A stretch of DNA of 64,000 nucleotides from JANNBN01 sp963763885. Lineage in GTDB: Bacteria; Actinomycetota; Acidimicrobiia; Acidimicrobiales; JANYDT01. Below are positions 25,193 to 33,170 of this stretch, piece by piece; within the stretch, counting starts at the first letter, position 1, and each line of letters starts with the position of its first letter. The position numbers were made by a program, and so were the translations under genes. The stretch is from contig CAVXQD010000003.1 of assembly GCA_963763885.1 (NCBI GenBank), forward strand, positions 496,001 to 560,000, in the 5' to 3' direction. Below the pieces are notes generated by a model, which was not told where the DNA came from, did no database searches, and worked only from the letters and a program-made list of their open reading frames with translations.

Positions 25193-26323
25193 GTGCGCAT
25201 CGGAATCTTCTCGCCGTATTCGCTCACCCTTCCGGGCGGGGTACAGGGGCAAGTCCTGGGTCTGGCCCGGGCGTTGCGGCGTAGGGGTCATCATGTCCGG
25301 GTGCTGGGACCGTGCGATGGACCGCCGCCTGATGCAGGTGTCACGCCCCTTGGCAACAGCATTCCAACCGCCGCCAACGGTTCGGTTGCCCCGATCGCGC
25401 CGGATCCCGCCGCTGCATTGCGAACGATCAGGGCCTTAGCCGACGAGGATTTTGACCTCGTCCACCTGCACGAACCGTTTGTGCCAGGACCCAACGCCAC
25501 GGCGGTGCTCACCGCCAGTTGCCCGATCGTCGCCACATATCACGCGGCCGGCCGTTCCAGCAGTTACCGCTATCTCGGCCGACCGATTACGGCTGCATCG
25601 AAGCGGATCGCCTTGCATTGCGCCGTGTCCGACGATGCCGAGGCCCTTGTCCGCGAAGTCATCGGTGCCAACACTCCCGTCGAATTGTTGTTCAACGGTG
25701 TCGAGGTGGAGCGGTTTGCCAACGCAAAGGAATTCAAGGATTCCGGGGCAGGGCAAGTGGTGTTCTTCGTTGGTAGGCATGAAGAGCGCAAGGGGCTTGA
25801 AGTGCTGCTTCAGGCGCACGCCACGATGGGTCGACCCGATGTGCGCTTATGGGTTGCAGGCAACGGACCGCAGACCGTCGACCTGCAACAGCGGTTCCGG
25901 TCGCCACAAGTCAGTTGGCTTGGTCGAATCTCGGACAGGGAACTTGCCGAGCGTTGGAAAGCTGCCGACGTGTACTGCGCTCCGTCGCTGGGTGGTGAGA
26001 GCTTCGGTGTGGTGCTGCTCGAGTCCATGGCGGCAGGTACGCCGGTAGTTGCAAGCGATATCGACGGGTATCGCAACGTGGTCACGCCAGACCTAGACGG
26101 GGTGATCGTCGCACCCGGCGACCCAGAGGCGTTGGCTGCTGGTATTCGACGAGTGCTTGATGATCCGAAATTTGCCTCCGAACTGACGACCGCTGGCGAC
26201 GTCCGAGCCGCTGCGTATTCGATGGACAACCTGGCCGCACGCTACGAACTGCTTTACGAACGGGTGCTGCGGTCATATACCCCGCGCCGCAAGCCGCGCC
26301 GGTGGCACCCGTTCAGCACCTGA
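25193..26323 (+). CDS. pimA: Phosphatidyl-myo-inositol mannosyltransferase (GT4 family)
   Basis: Transfers the first mannose from GDP-mannose to phosphatidylinositol at the cytoplasmic membrane face. 376 residues from GTG 25193, chosen because VRIGIFSPYSLTLPGGVQGQ is the family N-terminus with the donor-loop GGV. VGRHEERKGLEVLLQA marks the C-terminal Rossmann domain. The GT4 E-x7-E motif lies in GGESFGVVLLESMAAGTPVVASD. The context after pgsA and the PIM acyltransferase, as in mycobacteria, supports PimA over other GT4 enzymes, although about 3.9 kb of other genes separate them here. Confidence 0.9.
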   Translation: MRIGIFSPYSLTLPGGVQGQVLGLARALRRRGHHVRVLGPCDGPPPDAGVTPLGNSIPTAANGSVAPIAPDPAAALRTIRALADEDFDLVHLHEPFVPGPNATAVLTASCPIVATYHAAGRSSSYRYLGRPITAASKRIALHCAVSDDAEALVREVIGANTPVELLFNGVEVERFANAKEFKDSGAGQVVFFVGRHEERKGLEVLLQAHATMGRPDVRLWVAGNGPQTVDLQQRFRSPQVSWLGRISDRELAERWKAADVYCAPSLGGESFGVVLLESMAAGTPVVASDIDGYRNVVTPDLDGVIVAPGDPEALAAGIRRVLDDPKFASELTTAGDVRAAAYSMDNLAARYELLYERVLRSYTPRRKPRRWHPFST

Positions 26324-26380
26324 CTTTGCCGAGGTAGCGCTTGGCAGACCGAGTGAGCACGCGACCTGTACGCTTCGGCC

Positions 26381-26932
26381 ATGCCGATTCTGATCATCAT
26401 CGTTGTGCTGCTGCTGTTGGTTGCTGGCTTCCTGTGGGCCTCCTACAACAGCCTTGTCAGCTTGCGTAACCGCATTGAAAGTGGCTGGGCGCAGATCGAA
26501 GTGCAGCTGAAGCGCCGTCACGACCTCATTCCCAACATGGTGGAAACCGTCAAGGGGTATGCAGCGCACGAGTCAGGGACGCTCGAAAAAGTGATCCAGG
26601 CGCGCAACGCTGCTGTCTCTGCAAAGGGCCCAGCTGGCGCTGCTGCTGCAGAAAATGGTCTCACCCGCTCGCTTGGCGGCCTCTTTGCCCTTGGCGAGGC
26701 GTATCCGGACCTGAAGGCCAACACCAACTTCTTGCAGTTGCAAGAAGAACTCTCCGGCACCGAAGGCAAAATTGCGTACGCCCGGCAGTATTACAACGAC
26801 GAAGTGCGGTCGTACAACACCAAGGTTCAAGGCTTCCCAACCAACCTCATCGCCAAGCGTTTCGGCTTCAAAGAACGTGAGTACTTCCAAACCGACGAGG
26901 CCGAACGCGGGCCTGTCACCGTCAAGTTCTAA
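26381..26932 (+). CDS. lemA: LemA family protein
   Basis: 183 residues. An N-terminal membrane helix (about 2-20) is followed by YNSLVSLRNRIESGWAQIEVQLKRRHDLIPNMVETVKGYAAHE, the LemA signature, and the helical bundle ending TDEAERGPVTVKF with EREYF before it. Found in most bacteria with unknown biochemical role; often paired with an HtpX-like or TPM-domain protein, as here, with htpX starting 21 bp later. Confidence 0.95.
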   Translation: MPILIIIVVLLLLVAGFLWASYNSLVSLRNRIESGWAQIEVQLKRRHDLIPNMVETVKGYAAHESGTLEKVIQARNAAVSAKGPAGAAAAENGLTRSLGGLFALGEAYPDLKANTNFLQLQEELSGTEGKIAYARQYYNDEVRSYNTKVQGFPTNLIAKRFGFKEREYFQTDEAERGPVTVKF

Positions 26933-26952
26933 GCCGTTTCTCCGGAAACGTT

Positions 26953-27882
26953 GTGTATGACAGCCTGAAGTCGGCCCGCCGGCGCAGCGCCCTGCTGGTG
27001 GCGTGCTTCTTCTTGCTCGTATTTGTAGCTGCGTGGGTGTTTGCGCAACTTCTCACCGGTGGTCCAATTGCGCTGATCGGCGCCGCGGTGTTTGCTGTTG
27101 GATCGTCTGTTGTGGCGTGGAGATCGAGCGACCGGGTGGCTCTCTCCATGAGCCACGCGGTTCCTGCAGATCCAACACAGTTTGCGCGCTTACATAATCT
27201 GGTCGAGGGCATTTGTCTTGCTGCGGGAATGAAGAAGCCTCGCCTCTATGTGGTCGAGGATCCTGCGCCAAACGCGTTTGCCACCGGTCGTAATCAGGAC
27301 CACGCAGCAATCGCCGTGACAACCGGCTTGCTTGAGAAAATGAATCGCATCGAGCTTGAAGGTGTGCTGGCCCACGAACTGGCACACATCAAAAACAACG
27401 ACATCATGGTTGCCACGGTTGCGGTCACGTTGGTCGGGTTGTTCGCCCTGCTGTCCGACATTGCGTTGCGTTACATGTGGTGGGGCGGCCCCCGTCACCG
27501 AGACGATCAGAACGACAACGGTGGCGGTTCCATGGCGATGCTGATGGCTGCGTTCGGGTTTGTGTTTCTGCTCCTGACGCCACTCATCGGCAAATTGATG
27601 CAGCTTGCGTTGTCCCGTGGTCGGGAGTCGCTCGCCGATGTCACTGCGGTTTCGCTCACCCGTTACCCGCCGGGCCTCATCGCGGCGCTTCGTAAACTGC
27701 AGGCCGATTCGACCGTTGTCCACTCGGCTTCCAAGGCCACCGCGCACCTATGGATCGAGTCACCCCTCACCGACGACCCCACGTTGCTTTCGGAGAAGCA
27801 GGGCAAGACGTCGCGCTTCAACCGCCTCTTCATGACCCACCCGCCCATCGAGGATCGCATCGCGGTGTTGCTCGAACTCTGA
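26953..27882 (+). CDS. htpX: HtpX-like M48 family zinc metalloprotease
   Basis: Membrane-embedded protease for quality control of membrane proteins. 309 residues from GTG 26953. Two N-terminal helices (about 15-55) precede the catalytic HELAHIKNNDIM (HExxH), then two more helices and GRESLADVTAVSLTRYPPGL with the third zinc ligand Glu. The C-terminal FMTHPPIEDRIAVL is the family end. Pairing with lemA is common. Confidence 0.95.
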   Translation: MYDSLKSARRRSALLVACFFLLVFVAAWVFAQLLTGGPIALIGAAVFAVGSSVVAWRSSDRVALSMSHAVPADPTQFARLHNLVEGICLAAGMKKPRLYVVEDPAPNAFATGRNQDHAAIAVTTGLLEKMNRIELEGVLAHELAHIKNNDIMVATVAVTLVGLFALLSDIALRYMWWGGPRHRDDQNDNGGGSMAMLMAAFGFVFLLLTPLIGKLMQLALSRGRESLADVTAVSLTRYPPGLIAALRKLQADSTVVHSASKATAHLWIESPLTDDPTLLSEKQGKTSRFNRLFMTHPPIEDRIAVLLEL

Positions 27883-27932
27883 GCACCACCAATTCGACGT
27901 GATCGGACAGACGGCCTCGGTACTCTTTACCC

Positions 27933-29423
27933 ATGGAACCGGATCGGTATCTGGCCGGACTTCGACCGCTGTTCGAAGGTCGGCGGGTGGTGTGCATCGG
28001 GGCAACCGTACGTTCGCTTACGGTCACCGCCCGTCACGCGAGATCACTCGGTGCCTCTGATGTGATGGTTATCGGAATGCAAGGCGATGGAAACGGGGAC
28101 GCGCTCGACCCGAACGAAGCAGTCGTGTCGAACGCCTGTATCGATTTCAGCTCTCTTTTTGGCGACCGCGAGCCAACGGCGATGGACGTGATTCGCGCTG
28201 AGGAATCGTTCATCCGCACCCCTCCATCCAGTCTGCTGCGGGATCTGGCGGAGTTTGACCCCGAACGGACAGCGCTGGTCCTCGGCCAATTCGTAAACAC
28301 TCAACCGCTCCTCGATGGGCGAGCTTTCCTGGCCCACCGCAAACCAGCCTGGTTGGCGCTGGAAGATAAGACTGTCATCGACGAGTTCTTCGATCGTGCC
28401 GGTGTGGTCCGATCCGACAGCGAGGTGGTGCTCGTAGACCAGGTCGCGCTTCAAGCCGCCAGCAACCTGCTTGATCGAGGCGACGGCGTGGTGTGGTCTG
28501 GCGATGCGCGAGAGGGGTTCAACGGCGGCGCGGAGTATGTGTTCTGGGTACGTGATGCAGAGACGTTCAGCGATGCATTTTCTTTCCTCTCGGCGCACTG
28601 TGATCGGCTCCGCGTGATGCCATTTCTGGAAGGCATCCCGTGCAGCATCCACGGCATCGTCCTCCCTGATGGGGTTGCTGCGCTACGACCCGTCGAGATG
28701 ATGACGCTTCGACGCAATGCCCCAGGTGCCCCAGGTGCCCCAGGTACCCCACGTGCCTCGGGCGACTCCGGTCCGTCTTTTGCATCGAACGGTGAGTTGC
28801 ATCGAAGCGTATTTACTTATCGAGGTTGCGCATCTTTCTACGAGCCGTCTTGGGCAGTGAGATCGTCGATGGCAGAAATGGCGCGGCGCGTCGGCGAGCG
28901 ACTCAGAGCCGAGGTCGGGTTCGCCGGTTGCTTCACGCTGGACGGTGTTGTGACCAACGAAGGCTTTCGCCCAACCGAGGTGAACCCTCGTCAGGGCGCT
29001 GGCATCCCGGCAATGTTGGGTGGGCTTCGTTCGGTGCCGGTGGGACTCCTGATGGACGCGTGGGCCAGCGGGCTTCATCTTGGACTGACCGCAGCTGAGG
29101 TGGAGGCCGATTTCGTTGCTGCTGCCGATGCCAACCCTGGCGGTGGAACGTGGTCGATGATCAACTCAGTTGTCGCTGAACACGACGAAGCCCCCCTGGC
29201 GTTTGTCGATGGTGCGTTTCGCCTGGCCATCGACGCTGAACCCGTCGCAGCGCTGCTGACCTGTGGCACGCGTGAGTCGGGAAGTTTCGTTCGGGCCAAG
29301 TTCCAACATCCGGTCGTTCCGTCCGGTCCATCCGCAGCGCCGTTGGCGGTTGCCCTTTGGGCGTTCGTGGACGCGGAATTGGGTGGTTCTGTCGGTCCGA
29401 TGTCGCCAGCAGCGCCGACTTGA
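27933..29423 (+). CDS. ATP-grasp-like protein of unknown function
   Basis: 496 residues. The N-terminal Rossmann-like preATP-grasp region (GRRVVCIGATVRSLTVTARH) is followed by a central part with LALEDKTVIDEFFDRAGV, the typical K..fd..gi of ATP-grasp enzymes. Late motifs are FLEGIPCSIHGIVLP and GCFTLDGVVTNEGFRPTEVNPRQGAG (metal-binding E and N). Substrate unknown. Residues ~263-272 (APGAPGAPGTP) come from a 9 bp tandem repeat. It precedes pdxS by 50 bp in the same direction; a metabolic link is speculative. Confidence 0.65.
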   Translation: MEPDRYLAGLRPLFEGRRVVCIGATVRSLTVTARHARSLGASDVMVIGMQGDGNGDALDPNEAVVSNACIDFSSLFGDREPTAMDVIRAEESFIRTPPSSLLRDLAEFDPERTALVLGQFVNTQPLLDGRAFLAHRKPAWLALEDKTVIDEFFDRAGVVRSDSEVVLVDQVALQAASNLLDRGDGVVWSGDAREGFNGGAEYVFWVRDAETFSDAFSFLSAHCDRLRVMPFLEGIPCSIHGIVLPDGVAALRPVEMMTLRRNAPGAPGAPGTPRASGDSGPSFASNGELHRSVFTYRGCASFYEPSWAVRSSMAEMARRVGERLRAEVGFAGCFTLDGVVTNEGFRPTEVNPRQGAGIPAMLGGLRSVPVGLLMDAWASGLHLGLTAAEVEADFVAAADANPGGGTWSMINSVVAEHDEAPLAFVDGAFRLAIDAEPVAALLTCGTRESGSFVRAKFQHPVVPSGPSAAPLAVALWAFVDAELGGSVGPMSPAAPT

Positions 29424-29473
29424 TCGTCTAATCCGTTTCGGGGTTTGGCCGGGGCGGTCCTACACTGGTCGAT

Positions 29474-30361
29474 ATGGCACAGGAACGTTCTGTAGGTACC
29501 GCTCGAGTCAAGCGTGGCTTGGCCGAAATGCTCAAGGGCGGCGTCATCATGGACGTGATGAACGTCCAACAAGCGAAGATCGCTGAGGATGCTGGCGCTT
29601 GCGCAGTGATGGCGCTAGAGCGCATCCCTTCGCGGATCCGCCGTGATGGTGGCGTGGCTCGCTCAAGCGACCCGCAGATGATCGAGGAGATCAAGGCCGC
29701 AGTCACCATTCCAGTGATGGCAAAGGTCCGCATCGGCCACTTCGTCGAGGCGCAGATTCTCGAAGCGCTGGGCGTGGATTACATCGACGAGTCCGAGGTG
29801 CTGACCCCCGCCGACGAGAACTATCACATCGACAAATGGGCCTACACGGTGCCGTTCGTCTGCGGTGCAACCAACCTGGGCGAGGCGCTGCGCCGGGTGT
29901 CTGAGGGTGCGTGCATGATCCGCTCCAAGGGCGAAGCAGGCACCGGCAACATCGTCGAAGCGGTCCGCCACTTGCGCACCATCTTGGGCGACATTCGCAA
30001 GATCACGCAGGCCGACGAGCCAGAGCTGTTTGGCTGGGCCAAGAACATCCAGGCACCGTACGAACTGGTGAAGGAGATCGCCGAGACCGGCAAGCTGCCA
30101 GTGCCGCTGTTCTCCGCCGGTGGCATTGCTACCCCGGCCGACGCAGCCATGTGCATGCAGCTGGGCGCAGAAGCGGTATTCGTCGGCTCTGGCATCTTTG
30201 AGTCTGCCGAGCCTGCCGTGGTCGGCAAGGCCATTGTGGAAGCCACCACCAACTTCAACGATCCGTCCATCCTGGCCAAGGTCAGCCGCGGTCTGGGCGC
30301 GTTGATGCCCGGCCTCGAGATGGGCAAGCTTGACGTTAAATACGCCGACCGCGGCTGGTAA
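29474..30361 (+). CDS. pdxS: Pyridoxal 5'-phosphate synthase, PdxS subunit
   Basis: Ribose-5-phosphate-utilising lyase subunit of the DXP-independent vitamin B6 pathway; forms a dodecamer with PdxT glutaminase. 295 residues, typical length, TIM barrel. RVKRGLAEMLKGGVIMDVMN, VMALERIPSRIRRDGGVARSSDP, MAKVRIGHFVEAQILE (catalytic Lys), RSKGEAGTGNIVEAVRH, FSAGGIATPADAA and VGSGIFES are all intact. pdxT lies about 2 kb downstream, separated by minus-strand insertions. Confidence 0.98.
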   Translation: MAQERSVGTARVKRGLAEMLKGGVIMDVMNVQQAKIAEDAGACAVMALERIPSRIRRDGGVARSSDPQMIEEIKAAVTIPVMAKVRIGHFVEAQILEALGVDYIDESEVLTPADENYHIDKWAYTVPFVCGATNLGEALRRVSEGACMIRSKGEAGTGNIVEAVRHLRTILGDIRKITQADEPELFGWAKNIQAPYELVKEIAETGKLPVPLFSAGGIATPADAAMCMQLGAEAVFVGSGIFESAEPAVVGKAIVEATTNFNDPSILAKVSRGLGALMPGLEMGKLDVKYADRGW

Positions 30362-30379
30362 TTGTCACCTGCAGCCGAT

Positions 30380-30396
30380 AGACGTCTGAAACGTCT
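30380..30396. terminator. Short hairpin after pdxS
   Basis: AGACGT (30380-30385) and ACGTCT (30391-30396) with a five-base loop, in the gap between convergent pdxS and the HEPN-partner gene. Weak stem without a T-tract; a possible terminator only. Confidence 0.35.
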
Positions 30397-30412
30397 GGAC
30401 TCGGCCTTCGCA

Positions 30413-30886
30413 CTACGGAACGTGAGACGGAGTTCGCTTACTTCGATCGGACTTGGGGCGAGCAGCCAACGCCGTCGTGCGAGCAGTTGATTTCGCCACC
30501 TTTGCCGGACGACTGATCACCCGAAGAATGACCGAGTCGGGGATTTGCACACCGTTGATGACGTTGTCAACGAACGTCACTCGGCCGTTTTCGACATTGA
30601 TTGCGACTTGGAGCAGTTTGAGATACGTATTGTTTGATTCGACTAACGAAATCAGTTGGAGCGGGATGTCGATGTCGCGGTCGATGAGGACCTTCTGGAT
30701 GGCGCGGTAGGCGCCCAAACTGCCGAAAGCGCCCAGCATGTCGCTAGCGACGTTGAAGGACCATGAAGCTGAGTCGTCGGAGAACATCCAGTACGCCGCA
30801 TAAACAGCTAATCCGGACTTGTCCATTTCCTGCAACAAACTCGCGCTTTTCGAAACGAGGTCATCTACCAGTGGAGTCGAAGCCAT
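30413..30886 (-). CDS. HEPN-associated protein of unknown function
   Basis: 157 residues, soluble. Visible features: LLQEMDKSGLAVYAAYWMFSDDSASWSFNVAS, then AYRAIQKVLID, ISLVESNNTYLKLLQVAI, VTFVDNVINGVQIPDSVILRVI, and a basic Ser/Thr/Lys tail. The pattern recalls a small family often encoded directly after HEPN proteins (from memory, not searched). The start is supported by GGAAGGAG at 30894-30901 (minus strand), 7 bp before ATG 30886. It overlaps the HEPN gene's stop by 22 bp, so the two are translationally coupled. GC is lower than in neighbouring core genes, suggesting acquisition. Confidence 0.65.
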   Translation of the reverse strand: MASTPLVDDLVSKSASLLQEMDKSGLAVYAAYWMFSDDSASWSFNVASDMLGAFGSLGAYRAIQKVLIDRDIDIPLQLISLVESNNTYLKLLQVAINVENGRVTFVDNVINGVQIPDSVILRVISRPAKVAKSTARTTALAARPKSDRSKRTPSHVP

Positions 30887-31294
30887 GCCATCACTCCTTC
30901 CGAGGGGGCGTCAATTGCCGTGAGGATGTCTGTTGCCTGCTGTTTGGACCAGGTTCGATATCGCGCTTCTGAATTCCAGTCTTTCACCGCTGCCCAGTTT
31001 GAAGCGAGCTTCCGCGGGTCACCTGAAAAGGTTCGGCTCAAGACGTATTGGTCGGTGACGATCAGCCCAGCGAACTGTCCAAGTTTCAATAGGTTGTTGC
31101 GAGTAGAACTTGGTGTCGAACTTTGGTTCGGGTACTACCTCGGCACGAATATTCTTCGCTACGCACGCTTTCATGCCGCACTCGACGCTATACCCGGCCA
31201 GGTAGTAGGCCCCGCTATATTTCTTGGCCGCCAGAAGGGTCTGCGCCTCGTCAAGCCTGATTTCAGCGAGTCTTTTGAGTGTCTTTCTGTCCAT
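30865..31294 (-). pseudogene. HEPN domain protein, interrupted by one extra base
   Basis: N-terminal frame from ATG 31294: MDRKTLKRLAEIRLDEAQ, LLAAKKYSGAYYLAGYSVECGMKACVAK, a textbook HEPN first half. It then runs off frame after FDTKFYS. In another frame the second half reads NNLLKLGQFAGLIVTD and NWAAVKDWNSEARYRTW, ending at 30865. Deleting one A at about 31105-31109 (CAACAAC to CACAAC) restores YSHNLLKLGQFAGL and gives a ~142-residue protein of normal length. HEPN proteins are commonly RNases or toxin/antitoxin components. Either inactivated or an assembly error. Confidence 0.75.
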
Positions 31295-31337
31295 CTCATG
31301 GCTATCTTGCTACGTCACCGAATTGAAAGAATCAGAG

Positions 31338-32144
31338 TTACTTGCTTCGCTGCTTGGCCCCTGCGCCCACGATGCGGCGGAGCAGGCCTTTCGGCAATGC
31401 AGACGCAAGGCCGGCAGCGGCCTTGTTATGCAGGCCGGGAACAACAATCGCTTTGTTGGCGGCAACGCCGTCCAGCCCAGCAGCGGCAACGTCGTGGGCT
31501 GATTGCCACAACCGATCCGGGATCTTGCCAGCTTCGGTCATCGCGTTTGCCCGCTGTTGAAACTCGGTTCGGGTGAACCCGGGGCACAGCGCCGATACGT
31601 CGATTCCTTCGGGTCGAAGTTCCTCGTGCATGGCCTGACTGAAGCTGGTGACAAACGCTTTGGTGGCCCCATATGTGGCGCTGCTAGCGGCCGGAATGGA
31701 CCCTGCAATTGACGACACGTTGAGGATGGAGCGCTTGCCCGGACGACCCCGCATGGACACCGCGGCGGCGTGGCTGAGCCGTGACACCGCTGTTACGTTG
31801 ACGGCGATGACCGATGATTCTCGGTCGATGTCCATCTGATCGAATCGGCCGCTGAAGCCGAACCCTGCGTTGTTGACCAGCAGGTCGATGAAGGGTTCTG
31901 CCTGCAGGCGAGATTCGACCGTTGCCAGCTGAGCTGGGTCGCCGAGGTCGGCCACCAGCACCTCGCACAGCACGCCAACCTGTGCGGCGAGCCGTTCCAG
32001 CCGCTCGTTGTCTCTCGCTACAACCACCAGCTCGGTGCCCTCCTTGGCAAGGAGAAGGGCGGTTTCCCAACCGATCCCAGAGCTTGCGCCGGTCACCAGC
32101 GCCCGTTGCCATCGACGTCCTGGCTTGACCCTCGGTTGATTCAT
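31338..32144 (-). CDS. Short-chain dehydrogenase/reductase (SDR)
   Basis: 268 residues from ATG 32144 (upstream in-frame extension is non-homologous). The cofactor loop is TGASSGIGWE near residue 20, LLVNNAGFGFSG is the NNAG motif, and the catalytic Ser is in NVSSIAGSIPAASSATYGATK with Y-x3-K. ALCPGFTRTEFQQRA follows. The C-terminus resembles the DltE/YqjQ-like group of SDRs, often annotated as KR-type fatty-acyl or ketone reductases. Substrate unknown. Confidence 0.9.
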   Translation of the reverse strand: MNQPRVKPGRRWQRALVTGASSGIGWETALLLAKEGTELVVVARDNERLERLAAQVGVLCEVLVADLGDPAQLATVESRLQAEPFIDLLVNNAGFGFSGRFDQMDIDRESSVIAVNVTAVSRLSHAAAVSMRGRPGKRSILNVSSIAGSIPAASSATYGATKAFVTSFSQAMHEELRPEGIDVSALCPGFTRTEFQQRANAMTEAGKIPDRLWQSAHDVAAAGLDGVAANKAIVVPGLHNKAAAGLASALPKGLLRRIVGAGAKQRSK

Positions 32145-32192
32145 CCGAGCAGTCTCGCGGATCGACAACCTTCCCACCCTCGGCTGTCGAAG

Positions 32193-32278
32193 GGGACTTC
32201 GCGTCCTGGCAGAGCCTTCGCGTCCTGTGAGCGACGACACTGGGGGGACGCGAAGGACCGTGGAGGACGCGAAGTCCC
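32193..32278. repeat. Long palindromic hairpin with TTCGCGTCC motifs
   Basis: Outer arms GGGACTTCGCGTCCT (32193-32207) and AGGACGCGAAGTCCC (32264-32278) are perfectly complementary over 15 bp. Inner arms CCTTCGCGTCC (32215-32225) and GGACGCGAAGG (32246-32256) match over 11 bp around a 20-base loop. The element lies in the divergent gap between the SDR and pdxT and shares its motif with the arms at 18743-18856. Nothing else is recognisable in the 254 bp gap. Confidence 0.85.
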
Positions 32279-32419
32279 GGCTCTCCGGGTTCTGTGGGTC
32301 CGCCCGTTCATTGCTTCGCCGACCGGAGCACCCTGGTGCGCTGTTCACATCTAGATCCGAGGACTGACTGCTCTCGCGTACACTTGTCAGCATGCCTCAT
32401 GCCGATTCGGAGCCCCCGG

Positions 32420-33160
32420 GTGAACGCCCCTGCTCGGGCCAGTGGCTGGCTTCGTCCGCACACTGAGGATCTGCCGGCTGCTCTGAGCAACCCGGCGGCG
32501 GGTCGCGTTGTTGGCGTGTTGGCCATGCAAGGCGCATTCGCAGAGCATGCCGTGGCCGTGCGACGTCTTGGTGCGGTAGCGGTCGAGGTCCGTCAGCCGA
32601 AGCACTTGGACGGTATCGACTCGCTCATCATTCCTGGTGGCGAGTCCACCACGATGTCCAAGCTGCTTGTCTCCACCGGTTTGTTTCAGCCCATCCACGA
32701 TCTCATCCACGCTGGCATGCCGGTGTTCGGCACGTGTGCAGGCATGATCCTGCTCGCCAAAGAAGTCATCGACGGGCGGGCGGACCAACAATCGTTCAGC
32801 GCGCTGAACATCAGTGTGCAGAGAAATGGATACGGGCGCCAGGTCGATTCGTTCGAGACCGACCTCGACATCGCCGGCATCACCGGTGGGCCCGTGCACG
32901 CAACGTTCATCCGGGCGCCAAAAGTTGTGAGCATCGGAGACGACGTCACGGTTCTCGCATCCCACGAAGGCGTACCTGTGGTTGTGTCCGCTGATGGCGG
33001 CCGCATCATGGCTGCATCGTTCCACCCCGAGCTCACGCCAGAGCTTCGTGTGCATCAACTCTTTCTTTCTTACGAGCCGCACGCCTGGCAAAGCAGCCAC
33101 CGCCAACACGCTCAGCGTCAGCAGTCCAACCGATTCACCTCTCCCGTTCTCAACCCGTAG
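32420..33160 (+). CDS. pdxT: Pyridoxal 5'-phosphate synthase, PdxT glutaminase subunit
   Basis: Class I glutamine amidotransferase that feeds ammonia to PdxS. The core begins VVGVLAMQGAFAEH. Other motifs are IIPGGESTTMSKL, the nucleophile Cys in FGTCAGMILLA, RNGYGRQVDSFE, and the His-Glu pair in SFHPELT. Start is uncertain: GTG 32420 has GGAG 7 bp upstream; ATG 32399 is also in frame; either gives a ~30-residue N-terminal extension. The C-terminus is ~25 residues longer than usual and Gln/His-rich. yebC begins 10 bp later. Confidence 0.95.
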   Translation: MNAPARASGWLRPHTEDLPAALSNPAAGRVVGVLAMQGAFAEHAVAVRRLGAVAVEVRQPKHLDGIDSLIIPGGESTTMSKLLVSTGLFQPIHDLIHAGMPVFGTCAGMILLAKEVIDGRADQQSFSALNISVQRNGYGRQVDSFETDLDIAGITGGPVHATFIRAPKVVSIGDDVTVLASHEGVPVVVSADGGRIMAASFHPELTPELRVHQLFLSYEPHAWQSSHRQHAQRQQSNRFTSPVLNP

Positions 33161-33170
33161 GAGCATCCAG

